This document shows positions 12,435-22,089 of a DNA stretch of 64,000 nt, one piece after another (positions within the stretch are counted from its first letter, which is position 1; every line of letters begins with the position of its first letter). This DNA is from Cryptococcus deneoformans JEC21 (Eukaryota > Basidiomycota > Tremellomycetes > Tremellales > Cryptococcaceae): the NCBI RefSeq assembly GCF_000091045.1, contig NC_006670.1, positions 768,501-832,500 on the forward strand. Reading direction: 5' to 3'. The translations under genes were made by a program, and so were the position numbers. The notes under the pieces were generated by a model. That model searched no databases. It worked only from the letters and a program-made list of their open reading frames with translations, and was not told the DNA's origin.

Positions 12435-13738
12435 TCACTCACTACTCTCCCCAACGTTCATGACGCCATCTAGGCCACCCTCTACGACTCTATCCAAAAC
12501 CATCACAGGTGGCTCCCCCGACCTTTTTTTCTTAGTACTACCGGCCCCACTTTTGGAAGCTTTTCTTGTCTTGTCAGAAGTGGAGCGTTTCTGTTCATCA
12601 ATTTCTTCTTCGTATTGGGAGGGTTTGGGGAAAAGGGAAGAATGAAAAGCGGCGACGCTGGAAGTAAGATTGAGTGTGCCAGAAGAGGTTGACACAGTCC
12701 AAGGGCAGCGAGCATAACGTTGGAATAAGGGTGTGCCCGGCTACCACGCAGAATTAACTTTAAATGTCACGATGTAAAACGAGACATGACTTGCAATGTT
12801 AGAGTAGCAGAGGATTTTATGAACCTTGAACTGAGGAGAAATTAAAAAATCTAGCCCATACTGAAAGTAATTCCAGAAGCCTGGGGAATTGTTTTTTGTT
12901 AGAGAAACGTCTGCAGAATTTGGACCAGCTTACAATATCCGGGTTCACTGGTTCCACCCCACATCTTTTCTAATCTGTCGTCTTCTTTCCAAAATTTTCT
13001 CAAAGGATGACCCAAATCTAACAAAAGATCCTGTGCAGTGGTTTGTCCCAAGATAATTTCTAGAGGTTCTTCTTCGGCTATAGAGAGGACAACGCCTTTG
13101 TTTGGCTGATTCTGATTAGTTCCACGAACTGCGTAGTGGATATTCTGCTTACCTGCACGTTACAAGAAATCAACTGCCCAGGAAGGCTTAAACGTTCACC
13201 CTCTTTCCCGTTCACGTCTAGTCTTCGCACGAGATCCTCTCGCCCACCTTTCCCTTCCGAGCTCATCTCGAACTTTATTCCCGGGAACACCAATCCTCTA
13301 CCCTCGTCGGCAAATGTAGGTCCAAATATCCTGCCAACTTTGGCCCTTGTCAATGGCTGTTCTGGGGCATACAGGAGCTGGGTCTCAAAGGTCAAAGTGA
13401 TGTTGGAAAAGGCAAGAGAAGGGAACGATATCAGTGTCAAGGTCTGCGATGGATGGGGGAAGTAAAGTGTCAATGAAGGTAGATGAATCACCACGGCGGA
13501 CTCATGCGGGTGCTAAGTGTCTGTCAGTGACTGTGGTCCACGGGATGTCCGATACGAACCTGAGGGTCCCATGATAAGCTGAATTTGGGATACTCGTTCT
13601 TGCGTGTGCGGAGGAGGTCGAGGACGTGCCATAGTGTATCGCCTGGGGTGTATTAGCTCTGGGAAGGGCAAATAGGATGCACTGACCAAGGTGAAATATG
13701 CCTACTGCTCTGCCTGGGGAGATCTGGTAGTGGGCCAT
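12435..13738 (-). CDS. UPF0183 / PHAF1-family protein
   Basis: Homologue of human PHAF1 (C16orf70), which together with BCAS3 is recruited to forming autophagosomes; the fungal role is not established. Read from 13738 downward: MAHYQISPGRAVGIFHLG is the family opening, followed by TLWHVLDLLRTRKNEYPKF. The middle contains the typical LTLYFPHPSQTLTLI and TFADEGRGLVFPGIKFEM stretches. The second half has LRKFWKEDDRLEKMWGG, FWNYFQYGLDFL and KVHKILCYSNI. The link to the next family block, PGTPLFQRYARCPW, requires an intron at 12741-12794 with a GC donor (gcaagt) and a tag acceptor; no GT donor gives the conserved join. The C-terminus is Lys/Ser-rich and probably flexible. The downstream neighbour converges with 276 bp between stops. 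Confidence 0.8.
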
Positions 13739-14450
13739 TGTTCGTAGGGGGATGAGGCGTCAAGCAACGGCGACATTCATGCTGCCATAATGACGATGCT
13801 TCATCATCATCGGCTTCCTGGTGGCGCGACGCGCCGCCGTCGAGGAGGTATGTAATAAATAATAGTAGACTAACTGTAATTAGGAAATCACTATTCCAAG
13901 TTAACCAGATTAATCATACATCGCTTAATTATTTCTACCCGTCGGAGTGCGAATGACTTGTAATCCTGGAATCTGGTAGGTGGAATCTGTGCTAGCGATC
14001 ATCATTAGAGTTCTAGTGGCCTAATTGTCGCTCTAGAGGCATGTGGGACATTCCTCAAATATTCTGGAACTAGCCAAAACCCTCGGACCTTGGGCCCTAG
14101 TAGGAGGCCGCCGAAACAGCCCCCGAGGGCTTGTGTCGAGCCTAATAAACCATGTCCTACGCACGTCGTTTGTACATCTTCGCGTTTGTTGCTCTATCCG
14201 TCGGGGCAAACTTTATCGATTGACGGGTAGAAAGAATACCAGCGAAAGCCCACATCGGACGTCTCGTCTGCTGACCTATCCAGTCAGCTGGCTCCGTTTA
14301 TTAATTGTCATTTTTTAAGGGCAGCGAGCGGTCGCGTCGCGTCACACCGATCATCATTTCGCAGTGCGGGACATGTGCTTTTACAATCCACACTTTATTA
14401 CGCATCAACGACTATAGAGTATATCGCTCGTGCCCTTTTCTCATGTGATA
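13739..14450. other. Intergenic region
   Basis: About 700 bp upstream of the UPF0183 gene. No recognisable gene; the open frame at 14043-14318 resembles no protein I know. Confidence 0.4.
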
Positions 14451-14759
14451 ATGGCAGAAAAAAATAGGGACGGGACGATAGAGAGTCAAAATGCCGGGGG
14501 GGCGGAGGCGGGGAACACAGATGACGAAGGAAAAAGAGTCCTTGAGATTATCCAGCCACCACCACGACTCCGCTTTATAAACTGTAAGCTTGGAAGCTCG
14601 TCATCGCAAGGGTAAAGCATCGAATGACCTCACGGCGAAAGCCTGACCTATTCTTCGATTGCTATTGGCTATTTTCGTCCAGATATGGGATACTATGAGT
14701 CTAATCATGGCAGGGGGGTCTGTGAAGGAAGAAGTACAAAAGCCAGTGAATTACTATGA
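14451..14759 (+). CDS. Possible small two-exon gene, function unknown
   Basis: An ATG at 14451 opens a frame reading MAEKNRDGTIESQNAG and ending RLRFIN before a consensus donor (gtaagc near 14585). A pyrimidine-rich stretch with a cag acceptor near 14683 joins it to a second exon starting YMGYYESNHGRG and stopping at 14757-14759. The product would be about 70 residues, acidic at the start, with no signal or membrane segment. The case rests only on the splice sites and uninterrupted frame; no family is recognised. It sits just upstream of the hemerythrin gene on the same strand, so it could instead be part of that gene's leader. Confidence 0.28.
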
Positions 14760-14831
14760 ATATTGTACCTCTAAAGACTTTTTGACGCACCCGTTGTAAA
14801 TCGTCTACTATTACTAACTCCGCGCCTTTAT

Positions 14832-15615
14832 ATGCTCTCATCAAGAGCATTCAGCCCTAGGACTATTTTCAATCGAGCCGCCCTTTCTCCACTGGCAATT
14901 TCCACTCGCTTCTTTGCAAGCCCCACAACCAGCAGCATGGCAGGTAACACTTCTGTAGCAGACGCAGTCAAGCACGATCACCGAGAGCTTGAAGAGTATT
15001 ACGACCAGATCATCAAAGCTACTGATGCAGACACGAAGACCCGGTACCAAAACCTGTTCACCTGGGAACTTGCTCGCCACTCCGTTGGAGAGGAGCTTGT
15101 CGTTTACCCTGCTCTTGAGAAGTATGTAGATGGTGGCAAGGCATTGGCCGATAGAGATAGGGAAGAACATCAGAAGGTACGTACTCCACCTTAGATTGGC
15201 AGGCGATTTCACGGACTAACGCCCACCAGGTCAAAGAGATGTTGTACAAGTTCCAGCAACTATCGCCAAGTGATAGCGAATTTGAACCCACCATCAAGAA
15301 GTTGATGTCCGATCTGGCCGAACATATCAAGGAAGAAGAGACAGAAGACCTCGTCAAGTTGGAACAAGCTGTCCCGAGCTCTGAATCGAGTAGTCTCGCC
15401 GCAAGCTTCAAGAGGACCAAGATGTTTGCCCCCACTCGGAGCCACCCCTCCGCGCCTGACAAGCCTGTAAGCATAAGCGGGCTGCAGTCTTCATTACACG
15501 TTGTGTGCTAATCCTGGTTTACTTTGCAACTTAGCCTTTTGAGACCGTTGCAGGTTTGCTCGCTGCCCCTCTGGACAAACTAGGCGATGTCTTCCGAAAG
15601 TTCCCCAATGAGTGA
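14832..15615 (+). CDS. Mitochondrial hemerythrin HHE-domain protein
   Basis: Small four-helix di-iron/cation-binding domain protein. Three exons (14832-15176, 15230-15466, 15535-15615) give 220 residues. The first about 35 residues are rich in Arg, Ser and Phe and lack acids, suggesting import into mitochondria; a second in-frame ATG follows at about codon 36 and could give a cytosolic form. HHE-type metal-ligand positions are visible: VKHDHRELEEYY, FTWELARHSVGEELVVYP, DREEHQKVKEML and LAEHIKEEETEDL. Single-domain hemerythrins of this kind are common in fungi and are linked to iron or redox handling, but this member's role is not known. Confidence 0.85.
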
Positions 15616-16277
15616 GAATTGCAAGCATCATTAGTATGCTTTATAAGTGTAATGAAGTCGCGAAGCTTGTTCCGGTCCTCTGCTGTAGTCTCGGTTTTCA
15701 AACTTGTATCCATATGATTGTTTGGCTCCCGGAAGATGGCGAAGCCATGTTGAACCATGATGTATGATATGAATGGTAATCAAGATTGTGACATGCGATT
15801 CTATCTCCTTTCTCTTCCCTGGATAATGTACAGGGGGGGAAACAAGAAAGACGAGATGAAACGGGATGAACTTCTCAGGTACTTTACAGGTAGTTGATGA
15901 AAAGACCGATGATACAGTAGTAACAGCCTGGCGACAGCTCATATTCATTCGACAACAGGTGAAGTTTGTTTTCTTGAAAAGCAAGCCCATTTGGGTCAGT
16001 TCTGTGTGGTATGAATGAACTCGTACACTGCAAGAAGGCTGACTGAGGAACAAACCCGGCCCGTACGAACGAACGAAGCTTCAATCGATGGCGATCGATC
16101 GTCCCATTAATTAGAACGCGTTTGTATTATATTATGTAATACAAAACAACAGGTTATGACGTCAGTGTTGTCACACAGGAGGTCCGGAGTTGTCGAGCAT
16201 GAGCAGCGCGTTCATATGCTGAGAACGTAGGAGGTTATCCTCTTCAGGTTGTCTCCGATGCACTCAAAACCTCAAAG
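15616..16277. other. Intergenic region
   Basis: About 660 bp between two plus-strand genes. The first part is probably the hemerythrin 3' UTR. Open frames on the minus strand here look like chance. No RNA gene or repeat seen. Confidence 0.45.
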
Positions 16278-17580
16278 ATGACAACGCCCACCGCCCAATC
16301 CCAGCCTGTAACATTTTCATCTGCTCAAGATGAGAATTCTGCAATCGCCCAATCCCTAGCAGCCAGGCGACGGCGGTCACTAGCTTCAATTTTGCGGGAC
16401 TTCCGAATTCGCCAGTCCGCTCATAAAACAACAGGAGACCGCGTAGTAGAGGAAGAGTCGGAAGAAGAAGAAGAAGAGGAAGATGAGTATGACCATCCAG
16501 AGAGGATAAATACCCTTGATCTGGAAGCATACAAACGTGCCATGGGTGATATGATAAAGATGGAGCAAAGCGGGGAGGTTATTGACCCCGACAGTATTGA
16601 GACTGAGGCCGCAGGATTGGAGTTTGTGTGGGACGGTGAGCTCCTAATTGTGAATCATTCCCCCCAATTGCTGACATCTACCAGTCTTGTTTGAAAATCA
16701 ACGAGGGTAAGATACACATGTCATGATATGCAGGTGGGGTAACTCATCACGATGGCAGGATTTACTTGCTAGGAACGGCTTATTACTCGTCAAACACCCT
16801 GCTTCCAAAAGACCCGTCCACGTTTACAAGGCCAGATCGCACGGCTCCGATCACTTCTTCATTTGCTCTAGCCGACCCTTCTCAGAACCCTACTGTGCAG
16901 CCAGTCAAGTCTTCGAAGAAATATCTTCGCAAAGTTAAAGCCAAATCATCTACTCCCACCCAATCTAACAAAACATCATACACACTTGAGACTTATCAGC
17001 CGCCATCTCCCGAATGGGAATATTTGACCCCTTGGATGGTGAACATGCGTACTGGAACAGATGAGCTAGGGTGGAGATATAATGCATGGTTCAGGAAAAA
17101 AGGATGGAGCAGCCATGCCGGGAATTTGGGCTGGTGGGGATGGGTAAGAAGAAGGGAATGGGTCAGATTGAGGGTCAGGAAGCCCCGTAGGAAAGAAGAG
17201 GACAAACCGTCGGAAAAGATATATCGAACACCGAGCTACAAGTTAGAGGATCTGCTGAATGGAGAAGTTTCGGGCAACGCTTTGAGAATTCTGAAGTTAA
17301 TGGGGGAGCTTGGCGTGGATCGTGAGAGACTCGAACTCTGGAAGAGCTGGCTAGATGGCATCCAAAAAGGGGGGCAGGTCTGGAACAGACTGCAAGAATT
17401 ATTAGCCGATAGAGAAGCTGTAAGTACGCTTCTTTATTACTTATCAAGCTAACTCATCGCTTTATGCAGTCGACCCTACTCCATCGCCAGTTCATTCACT
17501 TGCCTTCTTACCAAAAATTCATGGATCTACTTTCTGACCATTCACTCTCTACTTCGCCTGCTCACTCAGATACGCCCTGA
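16278..17580 (+). CDS. Dysferlin-domain (DysF) protein, Spo73/peroxin-like
   Basis: Four exons (16278-16635, 16685-16706, 16759-17419, 17470-17580), the second only 22 nt. The protein has a poly-Glu stretch, then the inner block [19 protein letters not shown] and [13 protein letters not shown], followed by [18 protein letters not shown] and [18 protein letters not shown]. These Trp/Arg-rich blocks are the two halves of the dysferlin domain found in Pex23/Pex30-type peroxins, TECPR1 and Spo73. No transmembrane or reticulon-like region is present, so it resembles the soluble Spo73 class more than membrane-bound Pex30-32. The C-terminal third is unassigned. Its last 32 coding bases overlap the 3' end of the ITPase gene on the other strand. 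Function here is unknown; membrane or lipid contact roles are typical of the family. Confidence 0.78.
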
Positions 17581-18189
17581 GTTTTTCCAATGCTCTATAC
17601 CTGTGAGAGATCTTGTTCTTTTCTTCCCCATCCATCTCCGCGTACGTCCTTCCCCCACCCTCAAGAGGCTGGAAAATTGGGTCCCAGCCGAAGACCTTGG
17701 AGCCCCGAGCAGGGACGATGTTGCCTTCAGTGCGGCCTTCAAAGAGGATAGGTTCTTCGCCCGGCCCTGGAGAATATGCGAATGTACAGAGAGCAGTTGC
17801 GCGAGTGGTAGGGAACCCGTTGAGAAGAGTGTTTAGACCTATCCCGAATAGCCATAAGTAATGGATTCGAGACACAGAGCATGCAACGTACCTTCATGAC
17901 CAATATTAGCCAAGAAATCTTTAATGTAAGGTCCAGGCAATCCGTTGAGAGCTTCGAAGCAGAGAGCTGTATCTTCAGTCACACAAGCTGTTCCGAGCTA
18001 ATCGATCGATTAGCCTTAATGATAGTGGTGGGAGATGAAAGAGATTTTCTCGACCTTTTCAGCGGCTACCTTGCATTTGGCAATAGCAATTTCTTGCGTA
18101 GTGCCTTGAAGCTCAGGAACTGCTTCAGAAGTTAGATAGCCATTGCGGGTATATAAAATGTCATTAAAAGAACAAAGAACATACCATCA

Positions 18190-18245
<56 letters not shown>

Positions 18246-18346
18246 TTCTCGAAGCTTATTGGCGTTGCCTGTAACGAAGACTGGAAAAGTTCAAGCGTCA
18301 GCCTATGTGTCTGTCGTCGTATGAGAAGCGTACCAAAAGAAGTCAT
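17549..18346 (-). CDS. HAM1: Inosine triphosphate pyrophosphatase (ITPase/Ham1)
   Basis: Hydrolyses ITP, dITP and XTP to monophosphates to keep deaminated purines out of DNA and RNA. About five introns; the first exon encodes only MTSF plus one base, its start fixed by the join to [15 protein letters not shown], the family opening. Further signatures: [40 protein letters not shown] and [13 protein letters not shown] near the C-terminus. Length (about 190 residues) is normal. The stop lies at 17549-17551, inside the coding region of the convergent DysF gene. Confidence 0.95.
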
Positions 18347-18887
18347 ATTCAAGGGATACTGGTAGAGATGTAGAGGGAAAGCAACGATAACGATTAGCGT
18401 CGGAGACGGAGGGTTGATTACAGATTCAAATATAGTCAGTCACCCAGCCTAATTAGCGGAGAAAGGCGGGTCAAATATCCTTCCGCGCGTTTCGTTACCA
18501 ACTTAATTAAGATTTCGACATGCAGTGTGACTAGACAAGCAGCGAGCTGTCACCACATCTATTCGAGCCATGGAGAGCTTTGCTGAGTCCCAGAGGGCTT
18601 ACTATTGCAAAGCGCCATTGCATCGGTGCTCCAAAAGGTCATGGCCAATCACAGATTGCTCTCTGGTTTAACATCCTTACAACGAAGTCAGCAAGACAAA
18701 GTTGGGCGTGACAGTATGGGGACACTCCAAGGCACAATCGTGAGGTTAATACTCGTACGTACTCACATGATTCGCGGACGCACGGCAATCTCGGACGCCA
18801 AACCTCGCAATACCGTGCATATCATTAGCATCATATCTCCACAATGGCCGATTCTATGACCGTCGCACTTTAGCACAAGACAACAAC
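18347..18887. other. Upstream flank of ITPase running into transposon-derived DNA
   Basis: About 540 bp. The first part should be the ITPase promoter. Where transposon sequence begins cannot be fixed; no terminal inverted repeats were recognised. No intact gene. Confidence 0.4.
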
Positions 18888-19059
18888 TTGGTGACAGCCA
18901 TCAGAAAGTCGCAGATTTATACAGGGTCTCAAAGTCATCCCACTACGACCGTCACGCCGGCGTACGCGCGTTCCATACGAGCTCGGCCTCTCGACACCTT
19001 TCTATCATGCAGGAGGAGGAATTGGATCAAAAAGATCGACAAATATGCTGAGCGAGGCA

Positions 19060-19400
19060 CCCCTGCGAAGATGAACAGCAGGTTCCAGTCTCTCGATGTC
19101 GACTTCTTCAACACCCTCAAGACAGCGTACCATCGTCAACTGGATGAATACCAGCTTGGTAGCTCCGTTAGAGGGGTGGGAAAGGGGATGTTTTGGGGTT
19201 GGCACCAGAGGGCGTGGGGGGAGACGGCGACCTCACGCCAAATTCGAGGGACTTGGAGGAAATCAGGTTTGTTTCCTCTTGACCCTGCCGTCATGGAGAC
19301 TGAGGAGCAAGCGCAGAGCAGTCCTGCCCCTCAAGCTGCCGCTGAGGGCCCTCTCACCCCCCACAACCTCCGCATCCTTTGCGTGAACAAATGGATCTCC
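19060..19400 (+). pseudogene. pogo/Fot1-like DDE transposase C-terminal fragment
   Basis: The frame reads SRFQSLDVDFFNTLKTAYHR, which matches the degenerate H-x-LQPLDVG-x-F-x-LK-x-AY-RQ segment that ends the DDE_1 catalytic core of pogo-type elements. It continues with WGWHQRAWGETATSRQIRG and WRKSGLFPLDPAVM, the typical run-out after the catalytic domain, then a TPHNLRIL motif. The normal PPH/TH residues before LQPLD are replaced (TPAKMNSR), a sign of decay. The N-terminal DNA-binding part and the DDE residues themselves are not recognisable upstream. Confidence 0.65.
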
Positions 19401-20314
19401 CAACCGACATCCTCCACACCTACAGATCTACGGCTCTTGAGGAGTACCAAGTTCTCCCCATACTTTGACAACTGCGTTGGTGCCCTTGATGGCACCCACA
19501 TCAGGACGACAGTCAGGGGGGAAGAAGCCAAAAGGAGCTGGCGTAACCGCTACTCCTACATCTCCACCAATGTTCTGGCAGCGTGCGATTTTTCGCTGCG
19601 CTTTGTCTATGTCCGGCCCGGTTATGAGGGGTCGGCCAATGACCAGAACGTACTGAATAACGCCCTGGAAGACAATTTTGTCATTCCAAAGGACCGCTTT
19701 TACCTGGCTGATGCTGGGTATGGAGCTCATCCTGGGCTGCGACTTCCTTTCCGGGGCGTAAGGTACCATTTGAAAGAGTGGGGAAGGGCCAACACCCGGT
19801 AAGTCAAGTTTAAGCATCTAAGCGGCTCTAAGCTGACCAGAACATTGATAGACCTCGTAGCAAGGAGGAGTTGTACAATCTTCGCCATGCTTAAGCACCT
19901 AACGTGATTGAGCGTGTGTTTGGCGTGGTCAAGGAGAAGTTCCCCATTTTGAAACAAGGATCGGAGTATACTATCCGCGATCAGTGTCGAGTGATCATAG
20001 CAGTATGCATCTTCCATAACGCGATCGCCACACATGAAGGTGTCGACCTTCATGGCGAAGAACTCTTCCCCAGCATCCGGATGGCACAGGATGTCTCCAT
20101 GGCTCACAGAGCCGATGCTTACGAGGTCAATGACCCAAAGAGGAAGCAGGAGCGAATTCGGGCCAGAGAGGAAGCAGAAGAGGCCCTGAGGAGAACTGGG
20201 GTGAGCACGTGGGGGAAGACAGTGGTAGAAAATAGAAAACAATGTGATAAAATGAGGGACAGGCTGGCTGGGAAGATGTGGAGGAAGGACCAGGAATATG
20301 GGCATGCTAAATAG
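19400..20314 (+). pseudogene. PIF/Harbinger-type transposase (DDE_Tnp_4), interrupted
   Basis: The frame contains FSPYFDNCVGALDGTHIRTT (first Asp), RFVYVRPGYEGSANDQNVL, FYLADAGYGAHPGLRLPFRG (second Asp), and after a 53-nt intron (19799-19851) ELYNLRHA and NVIERVFGVVKEKFPIL (Glu). This is the DDE core of PIF/Harbinger nuclease transposases. A TAA at 19892-19894 breaks the frame between the second Asp and the Glu, right after LRHA. The N-terminal helix-turn-helix half is missing, replaced by pogo-derived sequence. The copy should therefore be inactive, although the catalytic residues themselves survive. Confidence 0.8.
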
Positions 20315-20997
20315 TCGTGACGGAGTTAGTCTAGCTGCTCGTTTAGATAGATGACTACGTGGTCTTGTTCGTTCAGATTCTATACCCTACTTTAATTTTC
20401 TCTTTTGTAGCTTTCTGATCTTTCCTCATCACTATCTTGTACACTGCTCTCTGAGACTGTTTGTACGAAGGTGTTGAGTGAATACCAGTTCAACAAGTCC
20501 ATGTATTTTGCTTTGTTTCAATTCGACTCTGGCTATTGTCTCGCCTCACATAACAGCACATCATCAGAGAACTTCAATGGATTATTGAACGACGTATTCC
20601 CTAGCATACTCCCATTCATGAATCCTTAGTATTTCTGTTGAGTAACTGCCTTAGGGGGGGCAGAGTGGAGATTGCGGAGGCTGCAGAAGTGGGATAACCA
20701 TTATGTCAGATGATGACAACGATGATGTGCTTATAGATTAACGAGTTGTTGGGTATCTAGATAACACTTTAGCTTGTAGTGGCGACCGTAGAAATGTAAA
20801 TAGGTCCATAGTAGCTTGGTATTGAACTGCTTTCATCTATCTGACTTTGGTTAGACAGAAAGCTAAGCGTTGGTACCAGGCAAGCCATCATGTATCTGAC
20901 TCAGGCTAAACAGCAGAGAGCTAAATAAGCGTTGGTACCAGTATAATAAACGATCATTCAACAATCTTACGTCAATTTCAAACTATCTCGACTGGGA
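20315..20997. other. Gene-free flank of the transposon
   Basis: No coding sequence recognised. It contains the short tandem duplication listed separately. Confidence 0.45.
20833..20941. repeat. Two-copy direct repeat, about 50 bp unit
   Basis: Copy 1 (20833-20879) and copy 2 (20888-20941) share tcat-c/g-tatctgact, a middle with gctaa/gttag and acag, then agctaa and an identical aagcgttggtaccag end. Copy 2 has about 7 extra bases. The pair lies 0.5 kb downstream of the transposase remnant. Confidence 0.75.
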
Positions 20998-22075
20998 TCA
21001 ATCAAATTGAGTGTTGGAGGGAGCCGTGTCCTCTGCCCCAGCGTCTCGCCTGGTCCAATTCCCAAAATAATCTGCACTGTCGAAGCCAGCAGCTTGGATG
21101 TCTCTACCTCTGGGATGACCCTCCATCTTCATGCCCCAGGTTCCCATACCGCCCATTCGCATACCACTTATCCCCTCAGAAATCCCGTGGATTGAAGCAG
21201 CTCTCTTCATCATTCTGATTTTAAGATCTGAGCCATTTTGAAGAGTGGCGAGGGCTTCAAAGAGATGATCATCCTAAGAGACGGCTGTTGAATGATAGGT
21301 TGAACTTCTCATCGTTGGTGAGCTCGTGACTTCTCTGGATTTCATTATTGAGTTGAGCCCTGGCTCTGAAACGGAAAGTATCAGCCTTTGAGAACTCTTC
21401 ACCTAGTCGAGTGCGCCCATCAACCATACTGTAGCCCAAAGCACTGATGGCTTCAGGTCCACTTATCTTCGCACGACTTCTTCGCCGGGCAGGGGTAGCT
21501 GCCGCGGTGCGTCTTCTTTTTCTTTATCGTGTAATTCTGTCAGCAGGTCTTCTGTACACGCGTCTATAAAGGGGTCTACAACACTCACTGAAGGCGGTCC
21601 ATCATCCTCCGACGACGAATCACAGGTCCAATCATCACTGCTGAGCCTAGAGAGGGAGTCTTTTTTTAGTAGCTCCGCATGAAAAGTATCTGTTTTCAGT
21701 GTCGCAATTTTCTTCATCATCACGGCAATCTTCGCTACCAGAACGCCAAGGAGAAGAGTTGCCTCTATCATAGATATTGTCGGCTGTGGAGGGAGGAACA
21801 GGCTCAAAGACATATTCGCCGGTAGCGTCTTCTGATGTCAGATCAAATAGTCTCCTTCAATTCTTTATTAGTACATCTTTATCATCACTCTTCTGTTTGC
21901 GTCTTTTCTTCGTTCCGACGGCGGAGTGCTTTTCCTTTTCTTTTGGCCTGACTAACGTAGGAATGAAAGGGATTCGACTTTCTTTTTTAGAAACATTAAA
22001 ACTAGACATCAGGCGCCGGGAAGATTGGGAAGCTTGCTGATTTGGGGTGTGAGGGGAGATTTGGGACATTTTCAT
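20998..22075 (-). CDS. Hypothetical protein gene, possibly degraded
   Basis: Several protein-like stretches follow one another on the minus strand: a basic N-terminal exon starting at 22075 (MKMSQISPHTPNQQ, ending in a Lys/Arg-rich region), an acidic segment around 21480-21830, a segment reading GPEAISALGYSMVDG near 21440, and a Gly/Met-rich end with SGMRMGGMGTWGMKM before the stop at 20998. I could not connect them with consensus splice sites in one frame; the last junction (near 21270) fails in all the donors tried. It may be a real gene with introns I misplace, or a decaying gene beside the transposon. No family is recognised. It lies immediately downstream of WBP11, same strand, with only 14 bp between its start and the WBP11 stop. 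Confidence 0.3.
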
Positions 22076-22089
22076 AGGTGCAAATGCTA

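Larger units (their letters stand above)
18888..20314 (+). mobile_element. Decayed composite of pogo-like and PIF/Harbinger-like DNA transposon
   Basis: A single open frame at 18888-19802 carries C-terminal pogo/Tc1-type transposase sequence and then the catalytic core of a PIF/Harbinger-type transposase; the latter continues after a 53-nt intron to 20314. No single transposase family combines these two parts, so a nested insertion or recombination joint near 19390-19430 is inferred. Both halves are truncated or mutated. Terminal inverted repeats and target duplications were looked for by eye and not found. Confidence 0.7.
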
